From Eubacteriales bacterium (GTDB lineage: Bacteria > Bacillota > Clostridia > Christensenellales > CAG-138), in assembly GCA_021373115.1 (NCBI GenBank), contig JAJFTI010000039.1, positions 38,411 to 102,410 of the forward strand: DNA of 64,000 bases, given 5' to 3'. This document shows positions 26,471 through 35,268 of this stretch, piece by piece (position 1 is the first letter of the stretch; the number at the start of each line of letters is the position of its first letter). The translations under genes and the position numbers were made by a program. The notes under the pieces are model-generated. The model had not been told where the DNA came from, ran no database searches, and saw only the letters and a list, made by a program, of their open reading frames with translations.

Positions 26471-27584
26471 CCAAAAATCCTGTATCGTCGTGTACGTTCC
26501 CCTGCTTCTTCTGCGGTTTTGCCGCGGGAGCGGGGGCCGGCCTGCCCGCGCCGGAGGGTTTTTGCACTTCTTCACGGCGCGGTTTCGTTTCGCGCTCAGG
26601 CTGCGCGGCTGCGGCTCTTGATTCCTTCGCGGGTGCTGCGGCGCGCGCTTCCTCGGCGGCGCGCTTCTGCTCGCGCTTTTCGGCCATACGCCGTTCACGC
26701 TCCGCTTCCTTCTCGGCGGCTTCGGCCTCGGCGTGTTTCCGCGCTTTCACGGCCGCAATTCGCGCGCGTTTTTCCGCAAGCCGCTTTTCCTTCTCCGCGG
26801 CGGCTTTCACTTCCGCGCGCGCCTTTTTCCGGAGAGTAGCCGCTTCCTCCTGCGCCTTTTTCCGCGCCAGCGCAACCGCACGGCGGCGCTTGTATCCCTC
26901 GGAGGAAAGCACGAGCGCCGTTATGCTCAGCGCAATCAGCGCGGCGATAACCGCGCCGGCATAGATCCCGATGCGCGCGATAATATCCGCAAAGACGTCC
27001 TCCGGAAGCATATTGATCATACGGCTTTGCGTACCGTCAAAAAGCCAGAGGTCGTTCCAGAAAAGCGTTTGATGGAAAAACGTCCAGAAGTTGGAAAAGT
27101 CCAGCGAAGCCCATGTCCCGAGAAAACCAAAGAGCAGCAGCATGACAAACGCCCCGGAAAGGTATCCCTGGGAAAGGTACTGCGGCGCCATACGAAAATG
27201 GATCACCGCGGCGAACAGGAATAGAATCAGCATGACCAGCACGCCGATATCCCGGTATCCCGCGATGGTCGTATAGATTTGCCGCACATCCGCCATATGC
27301 TCGGCTTCCTGCGGATAGTCAAACATCTGGACCTTCTGTCCGTCGATCGTGACCTCTACGTTGATATCGTCCGCGTCGCCTTCCATATAATCCACAAGGC
27401 GATTCATGGAACGCACGAGATCCGTATTGCTGACGCCCATCTTCTGGCTGATAGCCAGTTTGGTGAATTCGTTGTTGATAAACGTCTCGTCGTTAATCAC
27501 TAGGCCGATGGAGGTAAACACCAGAACCAGAATCAGCAGAATGGAAGCAACCATTGCCATACTGACGGATAAAAACTTTCGCAT
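26463..27584 (-). CDS. TIGR01906/DUF1461 (Lit-like) membrane protein with charged C-tail
   Basis: About 373 residues: N-terminal helix, an extracytoplasmic segment, and further helices containing the family pattern FFHQTLFWNDLWLF...INMLPEDVF. The TIGR01906 family includes Lit, the lipoprotein intramolecular transacylase that converts diacyl to lyso-form lipoproteins. Unusually, a roughly 130-residue cytosolic tail rich in Ala, Lys, Arg and Glu (coiled-coil-like) follows the last helix. ATG 27584 is chosen because AAGGAG is 10 bases upstream; ATG 27593 would be only 1 base from it. Enzymatic activity is an inference from family. Confidence 0.7.
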   Translation of the reverse strand: MRKFLSVSMAMVASILLILVLVFTSIGLVINDETFINNEFTKLAISQKMGVSNTDLVRSMNRLVDYMEGDADDINVEVTIDGQKVQMFDYPQEAEHMADVRQIYTTIAGYRDIGVLVMLILFLFAAVIHFRMAPQYLSQGYLSGAFVMLLLFGFLGTWASLDFSNFWTFFHQTLFWNDLWLFDGTQSRMINMLPEDVFADIIARIGIYAGAVIAALIALSITALVLSSEGYKRRRAVALARKKAQEEAATLRKKARAEVKAAAEKEKRLAEKRARIAAVKARKHAEAEAAEKEAERERRMAEKREQKRAAEEARAAAPAKESRAAAAQPERETKPRREEVQKPSGAGRPAPAPAAKPQKKQGNVHDDTGFLDD

Positions 27585-27727
27585 GCCGGTCATTCTCCTT
27601 CAAAAGAGTGGCGCTTTCCCGTTTTATCGCCCAATACGCCGCAAACGGACGAAACACGATGTTCTGCCCGCGGGTTTTCCCGCGCATATGGGACAGATTT
27701 GAAAAAACGCTCGGATTTTGCAGCGCT

Positions 27728-27733
27728 ATTATA
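27728..27733 (-). promoter_or_regulatory. Extended -10 promoter of the Lit-like/tsaD unit
   Basis: Minus strand TGTTATAAT (perfect -10 at 27733-27728 with TG extension); the -35 region is weak. The leader is about 135 bases. Confidence 0.5.
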
Positions 27734-28134
27734 ACATATTCCGTTCATTCGGGAATTGTTTCCGTTCAGATTTGCCATTTTTGCCGTAATCCGGCGGTAC
27801 CCCGGCCAAATCGGGCGTTTGTCGGGAAAGGCACGGCCTATACCGGACGGCGCGGATATCCGACATAAACCGCTTTGTGCCTTCCGTTTCTGTGGCCTCT
27901 TTTTTACAATCACGGCGGTGCAATACGAACCATAATGCTTGCATGCGTTTCAAAATCACGATACAATAAACTATCTGGTTCGCCAAACCAGACCCGTTCT
28001 TTTGCAGAACCAGAACGAACGCCGTATCCGCCTGATTCTTTTTTCTGTTCGACGGTTGTTACGAGAGCGATAATCCGGCATCATCCCGATCAAATCAGTG
28101 TGCCTAACCGGGCATGCGAAAACGAGGAGAAAAC
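27734..28134. other. Intergenic region without recognised gene
   Basis: About 400 bases between the divergent lit-like and degV genes. A small hairpin CTGGTT/AACCAG is at about 27,973-27,989. No RNA gene or convincing ORF was found. Confidence 0.5.
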
Positions 28135-29001
28135 ATGAGTTACCGCATTTTCACCGACGCGACCAGCGACCTGCCCGCTTCCTTTGCGCAGGAATGGAAC
28201 GTTACCGTCCTGCCAATGGGGTTCTCCATGGAGGGGAGGGAATATGCCTATATCCCCGGAAAGTCGGCGCTGCCAATCGAAACGTTTTTTGCCAATATGC
28301 GCGCGGGAATCGACGTCACCACCGTGCTGATCAACGTTCACACATTTGTCGAAGCATTCGAGCCCGTGCTGAAGGCCGGGGAGGATATTCTCTACATCGG
28401 CTTCTCCTCCAAACTGTCCGGAACGGTGCAGTCCGCGTACAACGCGGCGGACGAGCTTCTGGCAAAATACCCGAATCGCAAGATCATCGTCATCGATTCC
28501 ATCAGCGCTTCCCTCGGCGAAGGACTGCTCGTTTATTACGCCGCACGCAAGCAGAAATCGCTCGATCTGGACGCGCTGGCAGCCTGGGTCGAATCCAACA
28601 AGCAGCGCTTTGTGCACTGGTTTACAGTGGACGATCTCGTCTATCTCAAGCGAGGCGGGCGCATCAGCGGTGCGACGGCGGCCATCGCCACCATTCTCAA
28701 CATCAAGCCCGTCATGCACGTGGACAACGAGGGCTATCTTGTTGCGGTGGAAAAGGTTCAGGGGCGCAAGAAATCGCTGCGCGAACTGGTGGACCGCATG
28801 GAGAAGTCCGTGGATACCGCGGCAACGGACACCGTGTTTATCGGCCACTGCGACGCGCGGGAGGACGCGGAATTCGTCGCCTCGCTCGTCCATGAGAAAT
28901 ATCCGAACCTGCTGATCCATATCGACCATATCGGCACCAGCATCGGCGCGCATTCCGGCCCGGGCACCATTGCGCTCTTCTTTGTCGGCAACGAACGATA
29001 A
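28135..29001 (+). CDS. DegV-family fatty-acid-binding protein
   Basis: 288 residues with the DegV signatures: IFTDATSDLPASFA, LPMGFSMEG, the FSSKLSGTVQSAYNAA phosphate/head-group loop, VIDSISASLGEGLLV, YLKRGGRIS and the C-terminal GPGTIALFFVG. DegV/FakB proteins present fatty acids to the kinase FakA for phosphorylation and entry into phospholipid synthesis; no FakA is in the window. GAGGAG lies ahead of ATG 28135. Monocistronic, with a strong terminator after it. Confidence 0.93.
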   Translation: MSYRIFTDATSDLPASFAQEWNVTVLPMGFSMEGREYAYIPGKSALPIETFFANMRAGIDVTTVLINVHTFVEAFEPVLKAGEDILYIGFSSKLSGTVQSAYNAADELLAKYPNRKIIVIDSISASLGEGLLVYYAARKQKSLDLDALAAWVESNKQRFVHWFTVDDLVYLKRGGRISGATAAIATILNIKPVMHVDNEGYLVAVEKVQGRKKSLRELVDRMEKSVDTAATDTVFIGHCDAREDAEFVASLVHEKYPNLLIHIDHIGTSIGAHSGPGTIALFFVGNER

Positions 29002-29016
29002 TCTTTTACATATATT

Positions 29017-29045
29017 CGGACGGGGCGCGTTCCCCGTCCGTTTTT
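29017..29045 (+). terminator. Intrinsic terminator after degV
   Basis: Stem CGGACGGGG / CCCCGTCCG, 6-base loop, followed by TTTTT. Confidence 0.88.
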
Positions 29046-29164
29046 ATTTACAGGAACGCCACACGCTCTCGCTTGCCAACGGCGCGCAGCGCGGATACAC
29101 TAGAGCTTGAAGCCGCGCACCGGCGTAAACGGCGCGTTCAAGGCCGATTGAAGGGAGCATTCCT

Positions 29165-30877
29165 ATGCAGCTTACGATAGACGGAATTCAAACCGAGGCG
29201 CAATGCAACGAAAGCCTGCTGGATATCGTCCGGCGGCTGGGGCTGGACAGCGCGGATTTGCGCAAGCGCCCTCTCGCCGCAAACATCGCAGGGGAAACAT
29301 TTACGCTCAACTACATCCCACTGCGGGAGCAGGACAGAAAAACACCCCAGCGCGTTACGCTGCGCCGCGCCATGCGCGCGGCGAATGGCGAAGTTACGCT
29401 GCTGCGCTACGACAGCGCGCGCGGCAACCGCGTTTATGAACGAACCATGCTGTTCGTTTTTCTGCTCGCCATGCGGCATCTCTATCCGGGGATTCGCGTT
29501 CGAATCAATTATGCGGTCGGCGCGGGGCTGTTTGCCTCCGTCGGCGACGGCAGCACGCTTTCGGAGCAGGACGTCACCCTGATTAAGCGCACCATGCGTG
29601 AAATTGTAAACGCCGACCGCAAGCTGGAACGAAAGCGGCTGGATATCGACGAGGCGATCGAATTTTTCTCTGCGGACGGACAGGACGACAAGGTGCGCCT
29701 GCTCAATTACCGCCAGTTTTCGTTTTTCGACGTGTACCGGCAGGACGACTATGTGGATTATTTCTACGGGGAAATGGCGCCTTCCACCGGTTATGCGAGC
29801 GTATTTGACCTGCAAACGCAGGAGGGCGGGCTTCTTCTGCTGCGCCCCTCCGCCGGGAATCCCAACATTCCGGCAGGACACGTTTCTTTGCCAAGGCTTT
29901 CCAGCGTATTCGCCGAAAGCGAAGAATGGGGCAGGCTGATGCACTGCGCCGTGGTTGCCGACCTGAACGATATGGTGCTCAGCGGCGAAATACGGACGCT
30001 GATTCGCGTGAACGAAGCGCTGCACGAAAAGCGTTTCGCTGCGCTTGCGGATGAGATCGTTGCAAAAAAAGCGCGCGCGGTCCTGATTGCCGGCCCATCG
30101 AGCAGCGGAAAAACCACCAGCGCAAACCGTCTCTGCACGCAGCTTCGCGTCCACGGCAAAACGCCCGTGCTCGTTTCGCTGGACAACTACTATCGTAACC
30201 GCGATCAGATCAAACCGGGACCGGACGGCAAGGTCGATCTGGAGGATATTGCTTCGCTGGACATTGCGCAATTCCAGAGGGATCTAACCCGGTTGCTTGG
30301 CGGCGAAGAGGTCGAGCTTCCGCTCTTTGATTTCGTTCAGCAGCGGCGAAGGGAGCAGGGGCAGCGCATCTGCATTGACGAAAGCACGCCGCTCGTCATT
30401 GAGGGTATTCACGGGCTGAATCCGCAGCTCTTGCCAGAAAGCGTAGATAAAAGCATGCTTTTCCGCCTTTATGTTTCCGCGCTCACAACCCTCAACCTCG
30501 ACGACCACAACCGAGTGCCGACCACGTATCTGCGGCTGCTCCGGCGGATGGTGCGGGACTATGAAACGCGCGGCGCCTCGATTGAACGCACGCTCTCCAT
30601 GTGGGACAGCGTCCGCGCGGGCGAAGAGAAGTGGATCTTCCCCTATCAGGAGAATGCCGACGCGATTTTCAACACAACGCTTATCTACGAGCCTTCCGTC
30701 CTGAAAAAGCAGATTTTTCCGCTGCTCAACGCCGTTCAGCCGGAAAGCCCCTATTACGACGAAGCGCACTCGATCGTCAAGTTTTTGAACTATTTCGTCG
30801 AAGCGAATGTGGAGGACGAGATACCGCCCACGTCGATCCTGCGCGAATTCATCGGCGGCAATACATTTTATCGCTAA
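29165..30877 (+). CDS. Uridine kinase-like protein with N-terminal TGS/ThrRS-like domains
   Basis: 570 residues. Residues 1-65 look like a TGS domain and 65-260 like the threonyl-tRNA-synthetase second additional domain; the C-terminal half is a P-loop nucleoside kinase with Walker A GPSSSGKTT at 310-318, VSLDNYYRN, a LPLFDFVQQRR segment and IEGIHGLNP. This fusion is common in Clostridia and usually annotated as uridine kinase, but the true substrate has not been settled. AAGGGAG precedes the ATG. Stands alone between two terminator-like structures. Confidence 0.85.
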   Translation: MQLTIDGIQTEAQCNESLLDIVRRLGLDSADLRKRPLAANIAGETFTLNYIPLREQDRKTPQRVTLRRAMRAANGEVTLLRYDSARGNRVYERTMLFVFLLAMRHLYPGIRVRINYAVGAGLFASVGDGSTLSEQDVTLIKRTMREIVNADRKLERKRLDIDEAIEFFSADGQDDKVRLLNYRQFSFFDVYRQDDYVDYFYGEMAPSTGYASVFDLQTQEGGLLLLRPSAGNPNIPAGHVSLPRLSSVFAESEEWGRLMHCAVVADLNDMVLSGEIRTLIRVNEALHEKRFAALADEIVAKKARAVLIAGPSSSGKTTSANRLCTQLRVHGKTPVLVSLDNYYRNRDQIKPGPDGKVDLEDIASLDIAQFQRDLTRLLGGEEVELPLFDFVQQRRREQGQRICIDESTPLVIEGIHGLNPQLLPESVDKSMLFRLYVSALTTLNLDDHNRVPTTYLRLLRRMVRDYETRGASIERTLSMWDSVRAGEEKWIFPYQENADAIFNTTLIYEPSVLKKQIFPLLNAVQPESPYYDEAHSIVKFLNYFVEANVEDEIPPTSILREFIGGNTFYR

Positions 30878-30892
30878 ACGGAGTTACCCCCG

Positions 30893-30961
30893 CTGAAAAC
30901 GGTGCTGTTTCGGCAAAATATTCCAGTGCAGCCCGTTTTCAGAGATATATACAATTTTTTC
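30893..30961 (+). terminator. Long hairpin after the kinase gene
   Basis: Perfect 10-bp arms CTGAAAACGG (30893-30902) and CCGTTTTCAG (30933-30942) with further pairing inside the 30-base loop; a T-run begins about 13 bases later. Terminator or processed RNA end. Confidence 0.5.
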
Positions 30962-31021
30962 GTAAAATCAACGGATTCGTAACGATTACGTTACGAAACC
31001 GAAAACGATTGTGCCGTTTTA

Positions 31022-31050
31022 TTGACTTTGCACCGTCAGGTTCGTATGAT
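31022..31050 (+). promoter_or_regulatory. Predicted promoter of the LPQTG protein/sortase unit
   Basis: -35 TTGACT (31022-31027), 17-base spacer, -10 TATGAT (31045-31050); leader about 65 bases. Confidence 0.7.
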
Positions 31051-31122
31051 GTTACTAGTCCATGAAACTCCCGTTCTTTTTCCGACCTAAATCGCGCTCC
31101 GAACCAAAAGGAGGAAAACTAT

Positions 31123-32466
31123 ATGAAACGAACCATTTGGACCCGGGCAGCCGCCGTCGTATTTACGCTGGCGCTCGCCCTTGTCGCGACCGGTTTGCCG
31201 AACACTGCTCTGGCAACCGTTGACACCGTGGAGATTACCGCGGTTGGTTCCACAACCATTCGCGTTGGAGATCAGCTCACGTTGAACTCGTCGATCAACG
31301 CCGGCACGCTAAACCCGTTACACACCCCTGTTTATTCCTGGACGCCAGCCGCGGCGGGCATTATTTCCATGAATCCGACAAGCGGCGCCGCGTCCACAGT
31401 CGTCACAGGACGCACATCCGGCACACAGACCGTTACGCTCGCCGTCCACGACGCCGATACGGCAACCGACGTTACGGACACGATCGATGTTACGGTTACG
31501 CCAATGACGATTGCTTTCAGCAGCGTAACGCTCGCGCCGGGAACGAGCAGCAGTTCGCTTTCGCCCGGTAACTATACCGGTTCCGTCGCGTATTCCAGCA
31601 GCGACAACAATATCGCGACCGTAAGCTCTGCCGGTGTGATAACCGCTGTCGCCAGCGGCACGGCGACCATTACCGTAACGAATACGCCGAGCAACAGCGC
31701 GCCCCAGCAAACCCAAACGTGCGTGGTCACGGTTCCTACCGTAACACTCTCGCCGTCAAGTCAAACGCTGACCTCCGGCAGTGCGACCACCACGCTGACG
31801 CTCTCCGTCACAAACGGCGGTACGATCATTGACTCTGGCGATACCGTCAATTGGAGCACTTCCAACGGTTCGATCGGTTCGCTGTCCGCTCCAACGTCCG
31901 CCGTGAACGGCAGCGGCATAGCGACCATCAACTTTACCTCGAGCGCCGCCGCGACCAATGGTTCGACAACGATCACAGCAACCGTAGGCGGTTACTCGAG
32001 AACAGCAACGATAGACGTCTCCACCGTAAAACATCTCGATATCGTCGGCCCCAACAGTCTGGACAAGACGACACGCACGGGAACATTTACCGTCTACCTG
32101 AAAAACCCAGACGGAACGGTTTATGACGACGACACCAGCACGGTGCATTGGAGCTGGAGCAGCAGTTATTTAAGCCTGACCAGCGACTCCATCAACAATA
32201 ACCGCGCACATATGCACGACGGCGAAGCACATATTCAGCTATACGCAAAGTACAACACGCCTTCGGGCGGCACGAAGCTTTACGCCTGGATCAACAGCGA
32301 TACCGGCGGAAAAGTTGACCACACGATCAATATCTCCGGACTGAGTTCCCTCCCGCAGACCGGCCAGAATATGACGCTTGTGTATCTGTTCGGCGGACTG
32401 AGCGCGGCGCTCCTTGCCGCAGCGGGAGTATGGTATGGCATCCGTAAAAAACACAGCGCCGTATAA
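31123..32466 (+). CDS. Cell-wall-anchored Ig-like surface protein with LPQTG signal
   Basis: 447 residues. Signal peptide (KRTIWTR, hydrophobic core, cut near ALA), then Ser/Thr-rich Ig-like domains of BIG2 type (VAYSSSDNNIATVSSAGVITAVASGTATITVT is a textbook BIG2 core), and a sorting signal at the C-terminus: LPQTG at residues 410-414, a hydrophobic helix and RKKHSAV. It would be secreted and linked covalently to peptidoglycan. AAGGAGG precedes the ATG. The sortase gene overlaps its 3' end, so it is the likely dedicated substrate. Confidence 0.88.
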   Translation: MKRTIWTRAAAVVFTLALALVATGLPNTALATVDTVEITAVGSTTIRVGDQLTLNSSINAGTLNPLHTPVYSWTPAAAGIISMNPTSGAASTVVTGRTSGTQTVTLAVHDADTATDVTDTIDVTVTPMTIAFSSVTLAPGTSSSSLSPGNYTGSVAYSSSDNNIATVSSAGVITAVASGTATITVTNTPSNSAPQQTQTCVVTVPTVTLSPSSQTLTSGSATTTLTLSVTNGGTIIDSGDTVNWSTSNGSIGSLSAPTSAVNGSGIATINFTSSAAATNGSTTITATVGGYSRTATIDVSTVKHLDIVGPNSLDKTTRTGTFTVYLKNPDGTVYDDDTSTVHWSWSSSYLSLTSDSINNNRAHMHDGEAHIQLYAKYNTPSGGTKLYAWINSDTGGKVDHTINISGLSSLPQTGQNMTLVYLFGGLSAALLAAAGVWYGIRKKHSAV

Positions 32467-33355
32467 ACGCAACGATTCCGGCGGCGGATTGCCCGCCCCG
32501 CGCAGTGAACACCATCGTTCAGCCAAGAAGAGCCGCAGAGAACTGTTTGGCATACGCGCGCTTGGATTATCCGCCATTCTGCTTGGCGTTATCGCGCTGA
32601 TCCTGCTGGGCGTCAAATTCTTCGAAGGCGAAGAAGCCGGCAACAACGCCGCCGTCCTGCTGGATGCGTACAAAGCGAAAGCAACGGTTTCTCCGGAACC
32701 CGCCGTTTCACCCGAAGCATCGACCGATCCGGCCGGCGCATCCGGCACGGCGGACACGCCGGAACCGACGGACGAGAACTTTGAGCAAACGGATATCAGC
32801 GCGGACGCAACGGCCGCCGCAGGCGCCAACGAACACCTTGCCAACGACGGTTCCGTCACTTCGGAAATCGAAAGCGGCGAATATGTCCGCCCGGATGCGC
32901 CGGAGGTAACGTCGGATCTGGATATAACGATTCAGAAGATCATTGACGCAACGGGTGAGGACGGGGTCATTGGAATCCTCGAAATTCCGGAGCTGGACGA
33001 GGAACTTCCCATTATTGGCAAATGGTCCTACAAGCTGCTCAAGATCTCCGTTTGCCGGTATAAAGGGCCCGATCCGCTGGAGGATGGCAACCTGGTCATC
33101 ATTGGCCACAACTATAAGAACGGTTCGCACTTTGGGCGTTTGAGCAAACTTTCCGTAGGCAGCGAAATCTTTCTTACCAACGCGGCAACGGGGCAGCGCG
33201 TCCGCTACGAAGTCTATCAGATCAAAAGCATCGCTTCCGACGCGTTCAGCGCGCTCAAGTCCTATCACGGCGACGCGGGACTGACGCTGATGACCTGCAA
33301 GGACAACGGCACGAACCGATTGCTCGTTCGCTGCGAACAAAAGGACGCCTCCTGA
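32435..33355 (+). CDS. Sortase (class D-like transpeptidase)
   Basis: 306 residues: cytosolic basic N-terminus, one membrane helix (about 41-62), a long acidic/Pro/Thr linker, and a C-terminal sortase barrel with His225 (IIGHNY), Cys288 (LTLMTCKD) and Arg at 295 or 299 (RLLVRC). ATG 32435 has GGGAG upstream and overlaps the substrate gene by 32 bases. The neighbouring LPQTG fits class D sortases of clostridia, some of which accept LPQTGS; class assignment is tentative. The roughly 100-residue linker is longer than usual and may span the cell wall. Confidence 0.85.
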   Translation: MASVKNTAPYKRNDSGGGLPAPRSEHHRSAKKSRRELFGIRALGLSAILLGVIALILLGVKFFEGEEAGNNAAVLLDAYKAKATVSPEPAVSPEASTDPAGASGTADTPEPTDENFEQTDISADATAAAGANEHLANDGSVTSEIESGEYVRPDAPEVTSDLDITIQKIIDATGEDGVIGILEIPELDEELPIIGKWSYKLLKISVCRYKGPDPLEDGNLVIIGHNYKNGSHFGRLSKLSVGSEIFLTNAATGQRVRYEVYQIKSIASDAFSALKSYHGDAGLTLMTCKDNGTNRLLVRCEQKDAS

Positions 33356-33380
33356 ACGGAACAAACGATATAATACGCAG

Positions 33381-33408
33381 AAACACCCGCTCACGCGGGT
33401 GTTTTTTT
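33381..33408. terminator. Bidirectional terminator after the sortase gene
   Basis: Stem ACACCCGC / GCGGGTGT, TCAC loop, T-run on the plus side and A-run on the minus side, between convergent genes. Confidence 0.88.
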
Positions 33409-33431
33409 ACCGTTTAGGCTGACGATAGGAA

Positions 33432-34115
33432 TTAGAGAATCCTTTTTGGTGTAAATCCCAGTTTGTCCGCCGCAACGCAATGGTAGACAACGCCGTTCTT
33501 TTCTCCTTCGAACGCGTAGCGGTTCGCTTCGCCATGCAGATGTCCGTAGACCGCAATCCGTACGCCCGCCTGCTCCAGCAATTCGGTAAAGCCGCTTGAA
33601 CGATCCCTGTCGGAAAACGGCGGGTAGTGCAGCATCGCAATCTTCGTCTCCGTATCCGGAAGCGAGCGTAACGAAAGCGTAAGCCGGTCGAGTTCGCGCC
33701 GGTAAATTTTCTCATCGTCCGGCGTAAAATTCGAGTTTCCCGGGCAAAGCCAGCCGCGGCTGCCGCAAATGCCGACGCCTTCCTCCACAAATGAGTCGTT
33801 CTGCAGCGCGCACACTCCCTCCGGCAGCGACGCGCGCACACGTCCGATGGCGCTCCACCAGTAATCGTGATTTCCCCGAAGCAGAATTTTCTTTCCTGGC
33901 AACCGGCCGATAAACGAAAGATCGGGCAATGCGGCGGAAAGCTGCATTGCCCAACTGATATCTCCGGGAATCAGCACAAGATCGTTCTCCTGAACCGTCT
34001 CGCGCCAATTTCGCTCCATTCGGTCCGTATGATCGCGCCAGGCTTCGCCAAACACATCCATCGGTTTTTCGGAGGCAAGCGAAAGATGCAAGTCCGCTAT
34101 GGCGTATATCCGCAT
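33432..34115 (-). CDS. Calcineurin-like metallophosphoesterase
   Basis: 227 residues with the full set of metallophosphatase motifs: D8-L-H10 (AIADLHLS), GDIS, GNHDYWW, MLHYPPF and YGHLHGEA. This subgroup (YkuE/YvgB-like single-domain enzymes) is soluble and its substrate is usually unknown; there is no signal peptide. It sits upstream of a terminator on the minus strand, 36 bases after the zinc-ribbon gene, and may be co-transcribed with it. Confidence 0.88.
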   Translation of the reverse strand: MRIYAIADLHLSLASEKPMDVFGEAWRDHTDRMERNWRETVQENDLVLIPGDISWAMQLSAALPDLSFIGRLPGKKILLRGNHDYWWSAIGRVRASLPEGVCALQNDSFVEEGVGICGSRGWLCPGNSNFTPDDEKIYRRELDRLTLSLRSLPDTETKIAMLHYPPFSDRDRSSGFTELLEQAGVRIAVYGHLHGEANRYAFEGEKNGVVYHCVAADKLGFTPKRIL

Positions 34116-34151
34116 CCCATTCGCTCCTCTCCGTGTGTGATCGACCTTTGA

Positions 34152-34469
34152 TTATTCCTCTTCCGAAACGATTTCCTCGTCCTCAAGCTCCTCATCGACC
34201 TCAGGAAAAACATCGCTGATTTCAGTGGCATTCTCCAGCTCGACCTGTCGCTTTTGCTCGCGCAGGCACGCCGCGCAAAGCTCGCTTCCGCGTACAGCAG
34301 GCGCTTCGCCGCACTCCGTGCACATGATGATCTCGTCCTCTTCGGATTCTTCCTCCGTGTGGCGCCCGCGTGCCTGCGCGCGTTTTAACTCGCGCTTGCA
34401 AACTTCGCAAAAGTCTTCGCCGTCGCGGATATAATTCAATTCGCACTTCGGGCACTTATGCAATGCCAT
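34152..34469 (-). CDS. Double zinc-ribbon protein with acidic tail
   Basis: 105 residues. Two CxxC...CxxC knuckles: CPKCELNYIRDGEDFCEVC and CTECGEAPAVRGSELCAAC, separated by an acidic/basic linker, then a strongly acidic C-terminus of about 30 residues. ATG 34469 has AGGAAG upstream. No enzymatic motif. Similar small zinc-ribbon proteins are thought to bind nucleic acid or act as adaptors, but nothing in the sequence decides this. Confidence 0.7.
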   Translation of the reverse strand: MALHKCPKCELNYIRDGEDFCEVCKRELKRAQARGRHTEEESEEDEIIMCTECGEAPAVRGSELCAACLREQKRQVELENATEISDVFPEVDEELEDEEIVSEEE

Positions 34470-34574
34470 ATCTCTTCTTCCTGCTTTCGATTCCAAACGT
34501 TACGTTTCGTATTATGCTAAAGAATGTTATATGTGTCAAGCAAAAGTTCTGCTTTTTCACAAAGTAATCATTTT

Positions 34575-34600
34575 CAAAAAAAGCCCGACCTTCGGGCGTT
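34575..34600 (-). terminator. Terminator after engB
   Basis: Stem GCCCGA / TCGGGC with a short loop, followed by TTTTTTT on the minus strand, directly after the engB stop. Confidence 0.85.
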
Positions 34601-34602
34601 TT

Positions 34603-35268
34603 TCAAGCATCCGGGTCAGCTGGCCCGGCTGGGTCATCCGTAGCGCCTTCTTCCCGTAACGCGCGGGCGGCATTTGCCTTCGCGTCCTCGACAATTTGGC
34701 CGATGCGGAGCAGCAGTTCTTCGCCGCCAATCTTCTCTTCCGCCGAAAAGGGAATGGCATACGGCGGCGCGCCGAGCAGTTTTGCCGCCCTGTTTGCGGC
34801 GACATTCCGCTGGGATTTCGGAATCTTGTCCGCCTTGGTGGCAATCAGCGTAAACGGCACGCCGGAATAGAGCGTCCACTGAAACATCTGCCGATCCTCC
34901 GGCGACGGTTCGTGACGGATATCGATGAGCAGAAACAGATGGTTCGGACGGCCGCTGCCAAGATAGTCGCCAATCAGGCCGCCCCACTCCTGCTGCTGCG
35001 CTTTGCTCGTCTTTGCAAACCCGTATCCGGGTAAATCAACAAAATAGAAATCCCGATTCAGTACAAAGTAATTTATCAGGCGCGTCTTTCCGGGCGTCTG
35101 CGAGGTTTTCGCAAGTTTGCGGTTGTTGCAGACGCAATTGATCAGGCTGCTCTTTCCAACATTGCTTCGCCCGACCACCGCAATTTCGCACGCAAGCGGG
35201 GCAGGGGGTGTTTGCCCCTGCCCAACGCTTGTCAGAAACGACGCCTGCTTAATGGCGAACGGCTTCAT
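34603..35268 (-). CDS. engB: Ribosome biogenesis GTPase EngB (YsxC/YihA)
   Basis: 221 residues. G1 GRSNVGKS at 33-40, G3 DLPGYG, G4 TKAD; the FLTSVGQGQTPP start and NNRKLAKTSQTPGKTRLINYF switch region are specific for EngB. It acts in late 50S subunit assembly and is essential in many bacteria. Its start overlaps the end of lon by 20 bases, the conserved lonA-engB arrangement of Bacillota, and a terminator follows. The C-terminal 30 residues are an acidic/Pro tail beyond the usual end. Confidence 0.96.
   Translation of the reverse strand: MKPFAIKQASFLTSVGQGQTPPAPLACEIAVVGRSNVGKSSLINCVCNNRKLAKTSQTPGKTRLINYFVLNRDFYFVDLPGYGFAKTSKAQQQEWGGLIGDYLGSGRPNHLFLLIDIRHEPSPEDRQMFQWTLYSGVPFTLIATKADKIPKSQRNVAANRAAKLLGAPPYAIPFSAEEKIGGEELLLRIGQIVEDAKANAARALREEGATDDPAGPADPDA

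Noticed and set aside
27590..27913. Minus-strand small ORF upstream of the Lit-like gene
   Set aside because: Overlaps its own promoter and leader, lacks a ribosome binding site, and the protein is low-complexity basic.
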